Origin: DATLZC01 sp037444005
GTDB lineage: Bacteria > Chloroflexota > Dehalococcoidia > DSTF01 > JACRBR01
Reading direction: 5' to 3'
DNA: 50,776 nt
Assembly: GCA_037444005.1 (NCBI GenBank)
Contig: JBBING010000009.1
Span: forward strand, 1 to 50,776
Both the position numbers and the translations under genes were made by a program. Under the pieces are notes generated by a model, which was not told the DNA's origin, made no database searches, and worked only from the letters and a program-made list of their open reading frames with translations. Below are positions 6,701 to 15,535 of this stretch, in pieces; positions within the stretch are counted from its first letter, which is position 1; every line of letters starts with the position of its first letter.

Positions 6701-7240
6701 TCAGGCAGCGACGGGCTCGAGGAACCGCCGCACGATGGGCGGCAGAAACAGCGTGAGCGGGTTCGGCGCCTCCGAGATGTCGTTCACCTCGATGCCTCGG
6801 GGCGTGAAGCGCCAGGTGCGGAATCCGTCGACCCGCGCGCCCACTTTCTTGCAGAGCCGCTTGGCCAGCCGCCCGTATCCCACCGGCACGTAGAGATAGA
6901 AGGCGGAGTCGGCGATGCGCGAGAGCGGAAGCCAGGTGCGCTCCGCCTCCTCGAGGGTCACGTCTGCGCTCGTCGCGACCTTCGCGTGGATGCGGAGCTC
7001 GTTGTTCTTGGTCTCGGTCACGACGATGTCGGGGACGAGCGTTTCGCCGGTGTCGAGCTCCACGGGCATGGTGGGCTCGGGGACGTTGACATGGGTGCGA
7101 TAGTCCGGATGCTCGGGCGTCGGGAAAGCGTAGCGAGCTTCGGCGATGGCTTTGACGGCCTTCTCGTGAAGCTCGGCGCGGTCGCGGGCGTTGGCCCGCA
7201 GCATCTGGTCCATGTCGAACTTGCGGGTGTCGATGGGCAT
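6701..7240 (-). CDS. PD-(D/E)XK-nuclease-like protein lacking the catalytic acid
   Basis: The 179-residue protein contains VPDIVVTETKNNELRIHAKV followed by VTLEEAERTWLPLSRIA and AFYLYVPVGYGRLAKRLCKK. This layout is that of small restriction-endonuclease-fold proteins, where PD is followed by an E-x-E/K strand (usually EVET) and a YLYVPVG helix lead. Here the strand reads KVAT, so the acidic residue after PD is missing and the fold may be non-catalytic. The ATG at 7240 has a strong GGGGAGGAG upstream; a longer frame to 7330 is unlikely. The family assignment is from my reading of the motif and would need a profile search. Confidence 0.55.
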   Translation of the reverse strand: MPIDTRKFDMDQMLRANARDRAELHEKAVKAIAEARYAFPTPEHPDYRTHVNVPEPTMPVELDTGETLVPDIVVTETKNNELRIHAKVATSADVTLEEAERTWLPLSRIADSAFYLYVPVGYGRLAKRLCKKVGARVDGFRTWRFTPRGIEVNDISEAPNPLTLFLPPIVRRFLEPVAA

Positions 7241-7375
7241 TGCCGGCGCGCTCCTCCCCTCGTTCCGTTCGTCACGAGATGATACCGGCGGCGCGCGCAA
7301 CGGGCCAGGGGCGGACGACCGCACACACAACCGCCCGCCCCTGCTACGCCCGCGCGAAAAGAGGCCCCGCCGTAG

Positions 7376-8089
7376 TTACGCCGACGACGTCGCGAACAGC
7401 TCGGCTCGAAGGTCGCGGAGCGCCCGGACCGCGTCACCTGCGTAGACGGAGCTGTGATGTCCGGCCAGCGCCTTCGGCTGGAGGCGCTCCAGCCGGTCGA
7501 ACACCGCCGCTGTGTGGGGTCCGACCGGCAGGTAGCCCGGAAGCTGGGCCAGCGTCTCCATCGAGCGCTGGATGAGGTCCCGCTCCGTCACGGCCTCCGA
7601 CCTCCCGAACACGGTGAAGAGGTCGCTGCAAAACAGCGTGCCGGTCGTTTCCTCGTACACCAGGATGGCGTCCCAGGCGTGGGGGACGTGCGGCGTGACG
7701 AGGAACCGGAGCTTCTTCTGACCGAGGTCCAGCGTCTCGTCGTCCCTGAGCACGGTGAGGGGCCGGGCGAAGAAGTCGCCTTGCCCGATCATCGCCCCGA
7801 TATGGCCGTGGACGACCTCGGCCTGAGGCGCGGCCTGGAGGAACTCGTTCATCGCTCCGCACTCGTCGGCCTCGACGTGCGAGTAGCTGACGTAGCGAAG
7901 CTTGCTGACATCCCCCAGGACCCGCTTGACGGCGTCGCGAGTCTCGCGGAACAGCGCTTTCTGGCCTGTGTGGAAGAGGAGCGGCTTTTCGTCTACCAGG
8001 AGAAACTGCGTGAACTCGAGCGGCGCGTAGTTCTCGTCGAAGTGACAGATGCGATAGATGCGGTCCGCGATTTCGGCGATTTCCGCCAT
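7376..8089 (-). CDS. Stand-alone flavodiiron-like (ODP) metallo-beta-lactamase-fold protein
   Basis: The 237-residue product has the diiron ligand pattern of flavodiiron proteins: H-x-E-x-D in SHVEADECGAMNEF, a His in TPHVPHAWD, an Asp in LFCSDLF and a late His in LAGHHSS. Flavodiiron proteins reduce O2 or NO. Here the flavodoxin domain is absent, so an electron donor must come from elsewhere. The start ATG at 8089 follows AGGACC. The divergent murA gene begins about 200 bp away, with TATCCT (8259-8264) as the only weak promoter-like element between them. A role in oxygen handling fits the AOR enzyme nearby, but the link is inferred. Confidence 0.75.
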   Translation of the reverse strand: MAEIAEIADRIYRICHFDENYAPLEFTQFLLVDEKPLLFHTGQKALFRETRDAVKRVLGDVSKLRYVSYSHVEADECGAMNEFLQAAPQAEVVHGHIGAMIGQGDFFARPLTVLRDDETLDLGQKKLRFLVTPHVPHAWDAILVYEETTGTLFCSDLFTVFGRSEAVTERDLIQRSMETLAQLPGYLPVGPHTAAVFDRLERLQPKALAGHHSSVYAGDAVRALRDLRAELFATSSA

Positions 8090-8292
8090 GGTACGGTCCT
8101 TTCCGGATCTGGCGGGGAGAAGGCGAACAGCGACGCGGAACCGCGGGGCCGACCGAGCCGCCGAGCCCACCCCGAACGTGGCGACGCAACCAGTCTCTCA
8201 CGGCGCCACCCGCGTGGCAATCGCTGGCGCTGCGCTTTCATTCGGCCCCGCGACTCTGTATCCTGAGCCGCGCTTCCGACAGGCGGCCCGGC

Positions 8293-9564
8293 ATGCAATC
8301 CCAGGACCGATACGTCATCGAAGGTGGACGCCCCCTTTCGGGGAGGGTGCGCGTGAGCGGCTCGAAAAACGGGGCCGACTACGCCATGGCGGTCGCCCTC
8401 CTCACCGCCGACGACGTCGTCATCGAGAACGTCCCCGACATCGCCGATATCCGGCTCATGGAGCGCATCCTCGAACGGCTGGGCGCCACGGTCGAACGCC
8501 CTGCGCCGTCGACGATGCGCATCAACGGCGCCAACGTCGCGACCACAGAGGCTCCGCCGGAGCTGGTCGTGCAGCTCCGGGCGAGCTTTCTGGTGATGGG
8601 CGCGCTCCTCGGCCGGTTCCGGAGGGCCGCCTCGTGCGCGCCCGGCGGCGACGTCATCGGCATCAGGCCGCTCGACGTGCACTTCGCAGGATTCCGCGCG
8701 CTCGGCGCCACGGTCGAGCGCAAGGGCGAGCTCTTCTACGCCGAGGCGCCGCGGCTGCACGGCGCCAAGGTCGTGCTCGACTACCCCAGCGTCATGGGGA
8801 CGCTCAATGTGCTGCTCGCCGCCTCGCTCGCCGAAGGGACGACCACCATCGTCAACGCCGCGGCCGAGCCCGAGGTCGCCGCCGTCGCCGACCTGCTGAA
8901 CGCCATGGGCGGCTGCGTGCGGGGAGCGGGCGGCCACACCATCGTGGTCGAAGGCGTGCGGGAGCTGCACGGCGCGACCCATCGGGTGATCCCCGACCGG
9001 CTCGAGGCGGGCACCTTCGCGCTCGCCGCCGCCATTACCGACGGCGATGTGCGCATCGACGGCGCCGTGCCGGGCCACGTCGACGCCCTCCTGTGGAAGC
9101 TGCAGGAGGCGGGCGTCGAGACAGAGGAGTACGAGGGTGGCATCCGCGTACGCGGCGGGGGCGCCTACCGGGCGGTGACGGCGCAGGCGTTGCCGTTCCC
9201 CGGCCTGGCGACGGACCTCCAGCCCCAGCTCGCGGCCTTCCTGACGCGGGCGCGCGGCGTCTCCGTCATCCACGAGCGCGTGTACGACAACCGGCTGCTT
9301 TACGTCGGCGAGCTGCGCAAGATGGGGGCCGACATCGTCACGGCGGGCCAGACCGCCATCGTGAGCGGCCCGACGCCGCTCTTCGGCACCATGGTGCGCG
9401 CGCTGGACGTGCGAGCGGGCGCGGCGCTGGTGCTCGCGGCCCTGGCCGCCCGCGGGCGCACCGTCATCGCCGACGTGTACCATATCGAGCGGGGCTACGA
9501 GGCCCTCCACGAGAAGCTGCGCTCCCTGGGCGCGGAGATCGAACGGGTCCCGGTGACCGATTGA
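8293..9564 (+). CDS. murA: UDP-N-acetylglucosamine 1-carboxyvinyltransferase, Cys-to-Asp type, divergent
   Basis: MurA transfers enolpyruvate from PEP to UDP-GlcNAc, the first committed step of peptidoglycan synthesis. The 423 residues match the family end to end: SGSKN (Lys25-Asn26) near the N-terminus, RASFLVMGALLGRF, ATDLQPQL (catalytic Asp), ERVYDNRLLY and VYHIERGYEALHEKL. The active-site Cys, normally in PGGCAIG, is Asp120 (PGGDVIGIRP), as in mycobacteria and chlamydiae whose MurA is fosfomycin-insensitive. The UDP-GlcNAc loop usually SVGATEN reads SVMGTLN, so it is divergent elsewhere too and could be a second MurA-like paralogue. An AGGCGG site precedes the ATG. mreB follows 29 bp later. 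Confidence 0.9.
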   Translation: MQSQDRYVIEGGRPLSGRVRVSGSKNGADYAMAVALLTADDVVIENVPDIADIRLMERILERLGATVERPAPSTMRINGANVATTEAPPELVVQLRASFLVMGALLGRFRRAASCAPGGDVIGIRPLDVHFAGFRALGATVERKGELFYAEAPRLHGAKVVLDYPSVMGTLNVLLAASLAEGTTTIVNAAAEPEVAAVADLLNAMGGCVRGAGGHTIVVEGVRELHGATHRVIPDRLEAGTFALAAAITDGDVRIDGAVPGHVDALLWKLQEAGVETEEYEGGIRVRGGGAYRAVTAQALPFPGLATDLQPQLAAFLTRARGVSVIHERVYDNRLLYVGELRKMGADIVTAGQTAIVSGPTPLFGTMVRALDVRAGAALVLAALAARGRTVIADVYHIERGYEALHEKLRSLGAEIERVPVTD

Positions 9565-9593
9565 GTCCGGATCGAACGCTGGAGTGAGACAGG

Positions 9594-10625
9594 ATGCTGG
9601 CCAAACGCGTGGGGATCGACCTCGGCACGGCGAACGTGCTGGTGTACGTGAAGGGGAAGGGGATCGTCATCAATGAGCCCGCGGTCGTCGCCCTGGCGAA
9701 TCGCGACAACACGGTCGTCGCCGTGGGCAACGAAGCCCGCGAGATGATGGGCCGCACGCCGTCGTCCATCACCGTCGTGCGGCCGATGCGCGACGGCGTC
9801 ATCGCCGACTACCTGATCACCGAGGCGATGCTGCGGTACTTCATCGGTAAGGTGGTCGGGCGGTTCAACATCATCAAGCCCGAAGTGATGGTGTGCATCC
9901 CGGCGGGCACGACGAGCGTGGAGCAACGGGCGGTCCGCGACGCCGCCGAGCAGGCGGGCGCCCGCCGGCCCGCCCATCTCGTGCCCGAGCCTCTCGCCGC
10001 CGCGATCGGCGCGCGCATCCCCATCGGGTCGCCTTCGGGGAACATGATCGTCGACATCGGGGGCGGGCGCTGCGAGGCCGCCATCATCTCGATGTACGGC
10101 ATCGTCGTGTCGGAATCGAGCCGCGTGGCCGGCGACCGCCTCGACGACGCCATTGCCGCGTACATCAAGCGCCGCCACAACCTCATCGTCGGCGAGCGGA
10201 CGGCCGAGGAGGTCAAAATCCAGATCGGCAGCGCCATCCCCCTCGAGCAAGAGGAGAAGATGGAGGTGCGGGGGCGCGACCAGATCACCGGCCTCCCCAA
10301 GACCATCACGATCACGACCAACGAGGTGACGGCGGCCATTCAGGACTGCCTCGCCGCCATCGTGCAGACGGTGCGGTCCGTCCTCGAGCGCACGCCCCCG
10401 GAGCTCGCGTCGGACGTCATCGACCGGGGGATCGTGCTCACGGGGGGCACCGCGCTCCTGCGCCATCTCGACGCGCTGCTGACGCAGGAGACGGGAATTC
10501 CGTGCGCTGTCGCCGAGAACCCTATGGACTGCGTCGCCATCGGGGCCGGCATCGCCCTGGAGTATCTCGAAGTCATCAAGCGAAGCCTGCCGACCGAGGA
10601 AGAGTCTCTGGTCGCGAGCTACTGA
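9594..10625 (+). CDS. mreB: MreB/Mbl-type rod-shape actin homologue
   Basis: This cytoskeletal ATPase polymerises under the membrane and guides cell-wall synthesis. The 343 residues carry the actin-fold motifs: phosphate-1 loop IDLGTANVLVYVKGKGI, EPLAAAIGARIP with the catalytic Glu, phosphate-2 region DIGGGRCEAAIIS, and the adenosine loop VLTGGTALL. The phosphate-2 loop is normally GGGTTE; here Thr-Thr is Arg-Cys, an unusual change at the nucleotide site. murA lies 29 bp upstream, a pairing known from Firmicutes (murA-mbl). mreC and mreD are absent, which fits an Mbl-like role rather than the main mreBCD locus. The M20 gene follows 35 bp downstream. Confidence 0.92.
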   Translation: MLAKRVGIDLGTANVLVYVKGKGIVINEPAVVALANRDNTVVAVGNEAREMMGRTPSSITVVRPMRDGVIADYLITEAMLRYFIGKVVGRFNIIKPEVMVCIPAGTTSVEQRAVRDAAEQAGARRPAHLVPEPLAAAIGARIPIGSPSGNMIVDIGGGRCEAAIISMYGIVVSESSRVAGDRLDDAIAAYIKRRHNLIVGERTAEEVKIQIGSAIPLEQEEKMEVRGRDQITGLPKTITITTNEVTAAIQDCLAAIVQTVRSVLERTPPELASDVIDRGIVLTGGTALLRHLDALLTQETGIPCAVAENPMDCVAIGAGIALEYLEVIKRSLPTEEESLVASY

Positions 10626-10660
10626 GGGCCGGCGGCCCGACGAGGGAGAGGAGCGCCTCC

Positions 10661-11833
10661 ATGCCGGACATCGAAGCCGCGTACGCCCGCGCCCGTGAGG
10701 CGATCGACGCCGCCCGGGACGACTTGGTGCGCATCAGCCGGGAGGTCCACAGCCATCCCGAGCTGGCGTTCGAAGAGCGGCGCGCCGCAGAGACGCTGAC
10801 CGCCTTCCTGGAACGGCAGGGGTTCACCGTCGAGCGCGGCGTCGCCGGGCTGGAGACGGCGTTCCGGGCGACGTGGGGCGAGGGCCCCGTCACCGTGGCC
10901 TACCTGTGCGAATACGACGCCTTGCCCGAAATCGGCCACGCCTGCGGGCACAACCTCATCGCGACGGCGTCCCTCGCCGGAGCGCTCGGCCTGAAGGCTG
11001 CGGTGGGCCCGGCGGACGCGCGGGTCGTGGCGTTGGGCACGCCTGCGGAAGAAGGCGGCGGGGGCAAGATCCTCATGATCAATGCCGGCCTCTTCGCGGA
11101 CGTCGACGTCGCCCTCATGGCCCACCCGGCGCCCGTCGATATCCCCGCCCCGCCGATGTACGGCGTCGCGACCGTGACGGTGCGGTACAAGGGCAAGGCG
11201 TCCCACGCCTCCTTCGCCCCCGAGCTCGGGATCAACGCGCTCGACGCGATGGTGACGGCGTATCAGGCCATCGCCCAGCTCCGGCAGCACATCCGCCGCG
11301 ACTCGCGCATCCACGGGATCATCACGGACGGGGGCACGAAGCCCAACATCGTGCCGGAACACGCGGCGGGCGAGTTCTACGTGCGGGCGCTCGACCCCGC
11401 GTATCTCGAAGAGTTGAAGCGGCGGGTCGAGAAGTGTTTCGAAGCGGGCGCGCTCGCCACGGGCGCCACGGTCGAGTGGGAGTACCGGGGCTTCGACTAC
11501 GCGCCCATGCGGAACAACGGCCCGCTGGTGGAGGCGTACCGGCGCCACGCGGAGGCGCTGGGGCGGCGCTTCTTCGACGGCCCGGGCGCCGAATCCACCG
11601 GCTCGACGGACCAGGGCAACGTGAGCCAGGTGGTGCCCGCGATTCATCCGATGTTCGGCGTCGGGCAGTTCGCCGTGAACCACTCACCCGAATTCACCGC
11701 CGCGTCGATCACCGACGCCGCGCACGAGGCGATGTTGCAAGTGGGGAAGGCGCTGGCATTGACCGGCGTCGACGTCGTGTTCGACCCCGACCTCCTGCGC
11801 CGCGCGAAAGAGGCCTTCGCCTCGGGGAAGTGA
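10661..11833 (+). CDS. M20 family amidohydrolase/peptidase (AbgB-like)
   Basis: The 390-residue enzyme has the M20D pattern of metal-dependent aminoacyl or amide hydrolases: VHSHPELAFEE, YDALPEIGHACGHN with a Cys-Gly-His metal site, GTPAEEGGGGK with the general-base Glu pair, and KASHASFAPELGINALDA in the dimerisation domain. Similar proteins cleave p-aminobenzoyl-glutamate, N-acyl amino acids or related amides; the true substrate cannot be told. The ATG at 10661 follows GGGAGAGGAG. It may be co-transcribed with mreB, 35 bp upstream. Its stop lies 7 bp from the end of the convergent nagA gene. Confidence 0.88.
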   Translation: MPDIEAAYARAREAIDAARDDLVRISREVHSHPELAFEERRAAETLTAFLERQGFTVERGVAGLETAFRATWGEGPVTVAYLCEYDALPEIGHACGHNLIATASLAGALGLKAAVGPADARVVALGTPAEEGGGGKILMINAGLFADVDVALMAHPAPVDIPAPPMYGVATVTVRYKGKASHASFAPELGINALDAMVTAYQAIAQLRQHIRRDSRIHGIITDGGTKPNIVPEHAAGEFYVRALDPAYLEELKRRVEKCFEAGALATGATVEWEYRGFDYAPMRNNGPLVEAYRRHAEALGRRFFDGPGAESTGSTDQGNVSQVVPAIHPMFGVGQFAVNHSPEFTAASITDAAHEAMLQVGKALALTGVDVVFDPDLLRRAKEAFASGK

Positions 11834-11840
11834 CGGACGT

Positions 11841-13010
11841 TCACGCGTGGGCCCGCTGGAGCGTCTGCGTCGTGTAGATGTGTTCGCCGCGCACGTACGT
11901 CTCCAGCACTCGCAGGTCGTCGTCAAGCACCACCAGGTCGGCGTCCTTCCCCGCAGCGAGCGACCCCTTGTGGTCGTCCACGCCGATGGCCGTCGCCGGA
12001 TTGAGCGACGCCATCCGCACCGCCTCGGGCAAGGTCACCCCGAACCATGCGACCGCGTTCGCCACCATCCGCTCGAGCGTCGTCACGCCGCCCACGATGA
12101 CGCCGTCGCTCCGGACCGCCTTCCCGCCCTCCACCCGGACGCGCATGCCAGCCCAGGTCGTCTCGCCCGCTTCCGCGCCCGCGAGAGGGATGCCGTCGGT
12201 CACGAGCACGACGCCGTCGACGCCTTTGGTGCGCACCAGCGTGAGGCCGGCGACGGGATGGACGTGCGCGCCGTCGGCGATGAGCTCGGCGGTGAGGCTT
12301 GGCTCGGTGAAGACGACGCCGAGACAGCCGGGGTCGCGATGGGCGAACGGACGCATGGCGTTGAAGGTGTGCGTGACGTGCCGCACGCCGCAGCGGACCG
12401 CTCGCCGCGCCGTCTCGTCGTCGGCGTCCGTGTGGCCCATCGCGGGGACGGCGCCCGACTCCAGCACGGACGCGATGAGCTCTTCCGCCCCGGGGAGCTC
12501 GGGGGCCAGCGTCACCAGACGGACGTGGCCCGGAGCCGCGGCGGCGAGCTCGCGGTAGGCGGCGGCGTCGGGCGGGCGGAGCCACGACGCGTCGAAGGCG
12601 CCCCTCCGCTCGGGGTTGATGAAGGGCCCTTCGAGGTGGAAGCCCAGCGCCTCCGCGCCGCCGTGCGCCGGGCCCACGGCGGGCGCGCACGCCTCGAGGC
12701 GACGCAACAGCCAGTCGTGATCCGGCGCCGCTGTGCTCACCAGGAACGACGTCACGCCGTGCCGCACCGCCCACCGCGCGAAGGCGCGAATCTCCTCGGG
12801 GTCGTCCGTCATGAGGGAATGGCCGCCGCCGCCGTGGACGTGGATGTCGATGAACCCGGGGGCCACGTAACGCCGGCCGGCGTCGTACACCTCCGCGCCC
12901 GGCGGCGGCTCGAAGTCGCCCACCTGGCGGATGACGCCGTCGGCCATGAGGATGGACCCCACGAGCACGTGGTCGTGGAGGACGAGCCGGGCGTTGACGA
13001 TGGCCTTCAT
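11841..13010 (-). CDS. nagA: N-acetylglucosamine-6-phosphate deacetylase
   Basis: NagA removes acetate from GlcNAc-6-phosphate, giving GlcN-6-phosphate for amino-sugar catabolism or wall recycling. The 389 residues show the amidohydrolase metal site: DIHVHGGGGH, HLEGPFINPERRGAF, GHTDADDETA, THTFNAM and the catalytic Asp in LVTDGIPLAG. Length and order are standard. No strong ribosome-binding site precedes the ATG at 13010. Neither nagB nor a PTS gene is adjacent; proximity to murA suggests a link with amino-sugar flux, but they are on opposite strands. Confidence 0.93.
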   Translation of the reverse strand: MKAIVNARLVLHDHVLVGSILMADGVIRQVGDFEPPPGAEVYDAGRRYVAPGFIDIHVHGGGGHSLMTDDPEEIRAFARWAVRHGVTSFLVSTAAPDHDWLLRRLEACAPAVGPAHGGAEALGFHLEGPFINPERRGAFDASWLRPPDAAAYRELAAAAPGHVRLVTLAPELPGAEELIASVLESGAVPAMGHTDADDETARRAVRCGVRHVTHTFNAMRPFAHRDPGCLGVVFTEPSLTAELIADGAHVHPVAGLTLVRTKGVDGVVLVTDGIPLAGAEAGETTWAGMRVRVEGGKAVRSDGVIVGGVTTLERMVANAVAWFGVTLPEAVRMASLNPATAIGVDDHKGSLAAGKDADLVVLDDDLRVLETYVRGEHIYTTQTLQRAHA

Positions 13011-13078
13011 CGGCGGCAGCGTACACCAGCGGCCCGCCCGCGACGAGGGCCGAACCGCACAGTCCGCGCATGCGGAAA

Positions 13079-13101
13079 GGGCCCCGTCGGCGACGGGGCC
13101 C
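13079..13101 (-). terminator. Probable rho-independent terminator of rny
   Basis: A 10-bp stem GGGCCCCGTC / GACGGGGCCC with a 3-nt loop lies 26 bp after the rny stop. On the minus strand it is followed by CTTTCC, a short T-run, so termination strength is uncertain. Confidence 0.55.
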
Positions 13102-13126
13102 CTTCGTCCAGCGTCGGTGCGAAGGC

Positions 13127-14656
13127 TCAGCGGGCGTAATCGACGGCGCGCGTCTCGCGCACCACGGTGACCTTGATCTGGCCCGGGTATTCGAGCGTCT
13201 CCTCGATCTTGCGGCTGATGTCGCGCGCCAGCCGCATGGACTCGAGGTCGTCGACCTCCTCGGGCTTCACGATGATGCGAACCTCGCGGCCGGCCTGGAT
13301 GGCGAACGACTTCTCGACCCCTTTGAAGCTGTTGGCGACGCTTTCGAGCGCTTCGAGCCGCTTGATGTAGCTCTCGAGGGTCTCGCGCCGCGCGCCGGGC
13401 CGGCTGCCGCTGATGGCGTCGGCGATCTGCACGATGACGGCCTCGACGGTCCGCGGCTCCACCTCCTCGTGGTGCGCTTCGATGCAGTGCACCACGGCGG
13501 GGCTCACGTTGTACCGTCGCGCCAGCTCGGCGCCCAGCAGGGCGTGCGTACCCTCGACCTCGTGGTCGATGGCCTTGCCGATGTCGTGCAGGAGCGCGCC
13601 CCGGCGCGCGACGTTCACGTCGGCGCCGACCTCCGCCGCGATCATGGCGGCGATATGCGCGCTCTCGACAGCGTGCTTGAGCTGGTTCTGGCCGTACGAT
13701 GTGCGGTACTTGAGCCGCCCGAAGATCTTGAGCAGCTCCGGATGCAGGCCCGGGCAGCCGGCTTCGATCGCCGCCTCCTCGCCCGCCTCCTTGATGATGG
13801 CCTCGACCTCCTGACGCGCCTTCTCCACGACCTCCTCGATGCGTGTCGGGTGGATGCGGCCGTCGGTGACCAGCTTCGTCAGGGCCACGCGGGCGATTTC
13901 GCGCCGCACCGCGTCGAAGCTGGAGAGCATGACGGCGTCGGGCGTGTCGTCGATGATGAGGTCGACGCCGGTGGCCGCTTCGAGGGCGCGGATGTTGCGC
14001 CCCTCCCGGCCGATGATGCGCCCCTTCATGTCGTCGCTGGGGATGGGGACGACGCTGATGGTGGTTTCGCTCACGACATCCGTGGTCAACCGCTGCATGG
14101 CGGTGGTGAGGATGTCGCGGGCGCGGGCCTGGGCCTCCTCGCGGATCTGCATCTCGGCGAGGCGCACGCGGCGGTTCGCTTCCTCGCGCACCTCACGGTC
14201 GATCTCCTGGAGGAGGATGTCGCGGGCCTCTTCTGCGGTGAGACCGGAGACGCGCTCGATCTCCGCGAGCTTCTGCGCGCGGAGTTGTTCGAGCTCGCTC
14301 CGTTTCTGTTCGAGCTGCCGCTCGCGGTCGTTGAGGGACTGTTCGCGCCGTTCCAGCGCTTCGAGCTTGCGGTCTAGGTTCTCTTCCCTCTGCGCAATAC
14401 GCTGTTCGAGCCGCAGGACCTCGTCCCGCCGCTGCTTGAGTTCGTTCTCGGACTGAGCCTTGAGACGAATCGCTTCTTCTTTTGCTTCGAGAAGCGTCTC
14501 CCTCTGTGCGCGCTGCGCCTCGGCGATGATCCGTTCCGCTTCGGCGCGGGCCGCCGCGACGACGTCACGGCTTCCCCTGACACGTAGTGCGTACCCGAGA
14601 AGAGCACCTGCCGCCAGCCCCAGGACGCCGAACACGACGCCTAGGAGAATGGCCAC
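13127..14656 (-). CDS. rny: Ribonuclease Y
   Basis: RNase Y is a membrane-tethered endoribonuclease that starts mRNA decay. The 509 residues contain an N-terminal membrane helix (about 2-25), a long charged coiled coil (about 28-195), a KH RNA-binding domain with GRIIGREGRNIRALEAATG, and an HD domain with LLHDIGKAIDHEVEG whose His-Asp pair binds the catalytic metal. The start is a GTG at 14656 with GAGGTG about 9 bp upstream. A good promoter lies at 14758-14787 and a hairpin follows the gene, so it is likely a single transcription unit. Confidence 0.97.
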   Translation of the reverse strand: MAILLGVVFGVLGLAAGALLGYALRVRGSRDVVAAARAEAERIIAEAQRAQRETLLEAKEEAIRLKAQSENELKQRRDEVLRLEQRIAQREENLDRKLEALERREQSLNDRERQLEQKRSELEQLRAQKLAEIERVSGLTAEEARDILLQEIDREVREEANRRVRLAEMQIREEAQARARDILTTAMQRLTTDVVSETTISVVPIPSDDMKGRIIGREGRNIRALEAATGVDLIIDDTPDAVMLSSFDAVRREIARVALTKLVTDGRIHPTRIEEVVEKARQEVEAIIKEAGEEAAIEAGCPGLHPELLKIFGRLKYRTSYGQNQLKHAVESAHIAAMIAAEVGADVNVARRGALLHDIGKAIDHEVEGTHALLGAELARRYNVSPAVVHCIEAHHEEVEPRTVEAVIVQIADAISGSRPGARRETLESYIKRLEALESVANSFKGVEKSFAIQAGREVRIIVKPEEVDDLESMRLARDISRKIEETLEYPGQIKVTVVRETRAVDYAR

Positions 14657-14757
14657 AGGACGTACACCTCACTTTCTCGTATCCATCGCCGCACCCCGGG
14701 GATGCGGCCCTGCACGCCCCCGGGGAACGAAATGATTCACTCACCTGAACCTGATTC

Positions 14758-14787
14758 ATCATACGAAGGGCCTCCCGAGGGCGTCAA
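14758..14787 (-). promoter_or_regulatory. rny: rny promoter
   Basis: On the minus strand TTGACG (14782-14787), an 18-bp spacer and TATGAT (14758-14763) form a good housekeeping promoter about 100 bp ahead of rny. Two copies of TGATTCA flank the predicted start point (14733-14739 and 14752-14758). Confidence 0.65.
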
Positions 14788-14834
14788 GAAGGGAAAGCCC
14801 TAACTGCTAAGACTGCTGATCGAATAGTGGCCGG

Positions 14835-15509
14835 TCAGCGGACGCGCGCCCGCTCCCCCTTCTCGTACGTGCGCGCGTCTTCGAGGAACCGCTGGATGCC
14901 CACGTCCGTGAGCGGATGGCTCACCATCGCCTTCAGCACCGCGAACGGCAGCGTCGCCACCGGCGCCCCCGCCAGCGCCGCCTCGACCACGTGACGCGGG
15001 TGGCGGATGCTCGCCGCCAGCACCTGCGCGGGCAGATGGTACCGGTCGAAGATCTGCACCGCCTCCCTGACGACGGTCATCCCATCCTGGCCGGCGTCGT
15101 CGATCCGGCCGATGAACGGGCTCACGTACGTCGCGCCCGCCAGCGCCGCCAGCAGCGCCTGGTTCGCCGAAAAGACGAGCGTACAGTTCACCTTGATGCC
15201 TTCGGCGGAGACGGTCTTGATGGCCTCGAGGCCCGCGGGGTCGATGGGGATCTTCACGACGACGTTGGGGTGCCAGGAAGCCAGCTCCCGCGCCTCCTCG
15301 ATGAGCTCCGGCGCCGTCCGGGAGGTGCACTCTGCGGAGACCGGCCCGTTCACGATCTCGCAGATCTCGATGACTTGCTCCCGGTACGTGCGCCCGCCGC
15401 CGGCCTCTTTCGCCATGAGCGTCGGGTTGGTGGTGACGCCGTGGATGACGCCCCAGCGCACGGCGGTGCGCACCTCCTCGATGTTCGCGGTGTCCAGGAA
15501 CAGACGCAT
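14835..15509 (-). CDS. Transaldolase-like / fructose-6-phosphate aldolase family protein
   Basis: The 224-residue single-domain protein belongs to the short TalC/Fsa transaldolase class that forms a Schiff base on a Lys. Family signatures are MRLFLDTANIEEVR, GVTTNPTLMAKE, the active Lys in NVVVKIPIDPAGLEAIK and YVSPFIGRIDD. It acts in the pentose phosphate pathway (transaldolase) or as a fructose-6-phosphate aldolase; the sequence alone does not separate the two. GGGAGGTGA precedes the ATG at 15509. It lies 26 bp after the membrane-protein gene and so probably belongs to the pyrG operon, although TATAAC (15522-15527) could give its own start. Confidence 0.92.
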   Translation of the reverse strand: MRLFLDTANIEEVRTAVRWGVIHGVTTNPTLMAKEAGGGRTYREQVIEICEIVNGPVSAECTSRTAPELIEEARELASWHPNVVVKIPIDPAGLEAIKTVSAEGIKVNCTLVFSANQALLAALAGATYVSPFIGRIDDAGQDGMTVVREAVQIFDRYHLPAQVLAASIRHPRHVVEAALAGAPVATLPFAVLKAMVSHPLTDVGIQRFLEDARTYEKGERARVR

Positions 15510-15535
15510 CAGTCACCTCCCGTTATACGACCAGT

